Shown piece after piece: positions 61,054 through 64,000 of a stretch of DNA of 64,000 nucleotides. Origin of the DNA: Adineta ricciae (taxonomy: Eukaryota; Rotifera; Eurotatoria; Adinetida; Adinetidae); the NCBI GenBank assembly GCA_905250025.1, contig CAJNOJ010000061.1:1-64000 (forward strand), in the 5' to 3' direction. The notes beneath the pieces were generated by a model that did not search any database, was not told where the DNA came from, and saw only the letters and a list, made by a program, of their open reading frames with translations. Numbering within the stretch: the first letter of the stretch is position 1; every line of letters starts with the position of its first letter. A program made the translations under genes and the position numbers.

Positions 61054-64000
61054 TCAATATCCTGGATAACCAGGTGCACCACCGTATGGTGGATATACGA
61101 CACCAGCACCATAAGCTCCTGCGGGTGGATAGATACCCATACCAGGTCCAGTGATCATCAATGGTCCTTGTGCTAAAGCAAAATTTTCAAAATGGTCCTT
61201 TTCATTTTATAGATATTTTTCGTACCACTGAAATCGATGGGTTTCGAATTGTTTGTTTCTTCGATTTCTGTACGAACTTGGTCCGATTGTTCGAGTTTAT
61301 CCACCTGAAGAATAAGAGTCAAAACCGAAATAATGCTTTGCTATGACTGCCTACCTTAGAAATATATTCTCGCATAACTTGAATCATGTATGGCATAGCA
61401 AAATCCATGATATCATGACGCCAAGCGAGTTCGAGTATCACATCAGGTCGTAACAGATCATAACATTGAAAGAGACATGCACCGAAACATTCAAATAATT
61501 TCTCAGTGAGAAACCATGAGATCAGATCTTCAGCTATATCAACTTGACGAGACTCAGCAGCATAAGTCATTGAATCCTTAACAAAACGTTTTCGATAAGA
61601 AAGTCTGTTTTAAATTACCTTCTCGGCGTCTTACTTTGTATAAACGATCCTTTTTACATAATTCCACAGCTTGTTTCCATCGGTTATTTCCTTTGTAAAG
61701 ATAAGCAGATATACGTCGAAATTCAGTTAATTCATGTTTTTCAAGTCGTTGTGCTAATGAGATGTTATCGAAATTGTCATAGGCATCAATTGAACTTCGT
61801 AAACCTTGATAGTCTTCTTCTTCGATCAAAAGATTATTCAAAGCTTCATTGATGGCTTTATTGTTTATATTCTGTACTGAACGTAAGTATGGTTTAACCA
61901 ATGGTAATTGTTTGATTTTAAGGAAGTAATTGACAGCACGTGTATGATCAAGACGTGGAGATAAGATTAAAAGTAAATCATTTAATAACATTGGTTTATA
62001 TTCCAAATAGAAATCGATCGCTTTGTAATATAATTCAATATTGGCTACTTTACTAATAATATCCTTGAAATGATTTTCACGCCATGCTTCTGTTGGATGA
62101 GCCATCATGGTTAACACAGCATTATCATATTCTTCATATTTGTCGTAGAGAAATACCAATTCCGACCAAAGATGAGCTTGTTCACATGCACGAAGTACCT
62201 GAATCGACCAGATGCATTTTTTCGTATGAAGAAAAGAACCAAACATTTACCTTTGGTTTTCGAACACGTGACCAAAATAATTCTAAATGTTCGCGCATCT
62301 TTTGTGGTTTATATTTCGAGTATAGGATGGCCAATTCAGTAAACATGCCGATGTGTGCACGTTCATGACCAAGAGCTGCTTCGAGAAGTTGAATTAATTC
62401 TTCAAAATAACCACGATTTAGATAATAGTTAATTAATTCTTCGAGTTCTTCAGCTTGAACAACAATTTGAATACCACAGATTTGAGCAAGACGAAATTCT
62501 TGTCGGTCAATACAAGCGAAGCAGATCTAAATGACAATCATTTTCATCGTGAATCATTCAAAGTGGTCAAAATCAACTATTACCTCTTTCCATGTTTTCG
62601 TTGAATTGGCTTTACGTGCACTATCGACAGCGCCTTGATAATCACCCAGAAAACATAGTGTAACAGCTAATTTGGCATAGTTCGAGATATTATTGTAGAG
62701 AAGTTTAGCAGCTTCGTACAGTCCTTGATCGAAACAACGATCACCAACCTAATCGACAACAAACAAATCAGTTTTGTGTTCGTTACATACATCGTGAAAT
62801 CTAGTGCATCAGAGCAGGGCCCCTATCTGTTTTTCATTCATATTGAAAATCAGCTGGTTAAAATTTACGAAACCGGAATTTTCTCATCATTTGCACTGAT
62901 CACTATACATTCATCTTACCGCTTGGATTTGTGCATGATTTGGCGCAGTAATAAATTCCTCCAATTCAGCCAATCGATTGGTTTTAGCATAGGCAAATGC
63001 TAATTCAGTTTCAACAAATGTTTCACGAGCCTTCTTACGAGCCATTTGTAGGTAGCGAACCAAATCTTCCCAACTTTCTGCAAGCAGACCGTTTCTTTAG
63101 ATTCGGATTATGAAACGTAGAAAACTTACGATTTTGAGTAGCAACATTGACGACTTCCAAGTATGATGTTGGATCATCCGCTTTAATGAATGAATCAATT
63201 GCTTCTTTAACAAGACCTTGTCGTATCTGAGCATTAGCTAATAAGCTCCACACGCCAGGTTCGTTGCAACGTTCAGCAAATTCGTAGGCACGATCCAAGT
63301 TTTTGATATGATCAATAAGTACCTGAATAGCTGAAGTATTAACTTCGAATTTCTTGTAAATCGAGAACGCTTCTTCGTATAACTGATTGCTAATAGCAAT
63401 GTTGGCGATATCTGGTGCATCGTAATTTTCTAAACGATTGATATAATCCATCACACGTGTACGATCTGCTTTGATCGCAGTTAAAATAAGTAGATTTTGT
63501 AAATTGCTAATCAAATAAGAAAAGTAGACATTTTTAAAAGATGAAAAGCGAAAATCTCGCGTTTACCGATGTTCGCTGAAGACAGAATTGTCGAGAACGA
63601 TTTTTTCTAATAATTCGATCAAATTGTTTGGTAAATCAGCAGTCATGAAGGCTTTCACTGTCACTGAGATCTCTTCCGGATCTTGAGTTTCAGTCAAAGC
63701 TGTTTGAATGACCTGATCAATCAGTGGTCGCCGATATTGATTATCCTCACGTAGAACATGTTCCCAAAGGGCCGGATCTTTTCGACGGACCAAATAACGT
63801 GCTTCGCTTTTAAATAATGAATTTTCATTACAAACCTAATCAAATGAGGAAAAACAAACATGATTCATTTTGAAAAGAATCTTTCATCTTGGTCAGACAG
63901 TACGAATACAAGATAAAATTTGAATCATATTCTTTCATATGACTTTGAAATAGTATGCATCATTCCAAGATTTCTGTACTTACATTAATTAATTCCATAT
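61054..64000 (-). CDS. CLTC: Clathrin heavy chain, C-terminal portion
   Basis: The triskelion leg of clathrin coats. The gene enters from the right edge and ends at TGA 61054-61056. Visible are the clathrin heavy-chain repeats of the distal and proximal leg: [60 protein letters not shown], then [20 protein letters not shown] and [20 protein letters not shown]. The trimerisation region follows: [40 protein letters not shown] and [20 protein letters not shown]. The last exon reads [20 protein letters not shown], which keeps a version of the Hsc70-binding QLMLT motif as PLMIT, then a Gly/Pro/Tyr-rich end GGAPGYPGY. At least seven short introns. The N-terminal propeller is outside the window. Confidence 0.96.

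Overview
This is a eukaryotic nuclear contig, most likely from a bdelloid rotifer or another compact spiralian invertebrate (confidence about 0.6). It is AT-rich. Nearly every gene is cut by many GT-AG introns of roughly 45-75 bp, genes are dense and on both strands, and the proteins are animal proteins (ZEB, CUL3, clathrin, a neuropeptide-type GPCR). Several genes start right after a pyrimidine-AG acceptor, as expected with spliced-leader trans-splicing, which is known from bdelloids. I saw no transposon, rRNA, tRNA or CRISPR array.

Left part (1-25.6 kb): BOP1 (-, 3' end off the window) lies head-to-head with CUL3 (+). Then come a CABIT-domain gene (+), a GPR180/TMEM145-like seven-TM protein (-) and SUGCT (+). 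A tight minus-strand run follows, MRPL10 > UBE2G2 > METTL17 > ATG9, with gaps of only 97, 96 and 141 bp. Next are a Rac-type GTPase, a CKS1 subunit, an unrecognised 278-residue protein and a small membrane protein, all on +.

Middle (25.6-46.2 kb): a 4.2 kb gene-poor stretch precedes a galanin/allatostatin-type GPCR (+). Two SPTLC2 (serine palmitoyltransferase subunit 2) paralogues stand head-to-head around a 4.4 kb spacer. TBCD (+) and a small secreted protein (-) follow.

Right part (46.2-64 kb): GOLM1/GOLM2-like and SENP8 (-), an unrecognised Ser/Thr-rich protein (+), a second CABIT gene (-) and a ZEB-type zinc-finger homeodomain factor (-). Just upstream of the visible ZEB exons is a single N, followed at once by an inverted fragment of Derlin-2. 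Then come the intact Derlin-2 gene (-) and the C-terminal part of clathrin heavy chain (-).

Most genes are unrelated housekeeping genes. The structural points of interest are the operon-like run with trans-splice-type acceptors between its members, two nested inverted paralogue pairs (SPTLC2 inside CABIT), a candidate alternative N-terminal exon in CUL3, and the N-marked Derlin-2 fragment. All functions are inferred from protein resemblance read by eye. Exon borders were worked out from splice signals and reading frame and have not been tested against RNA.
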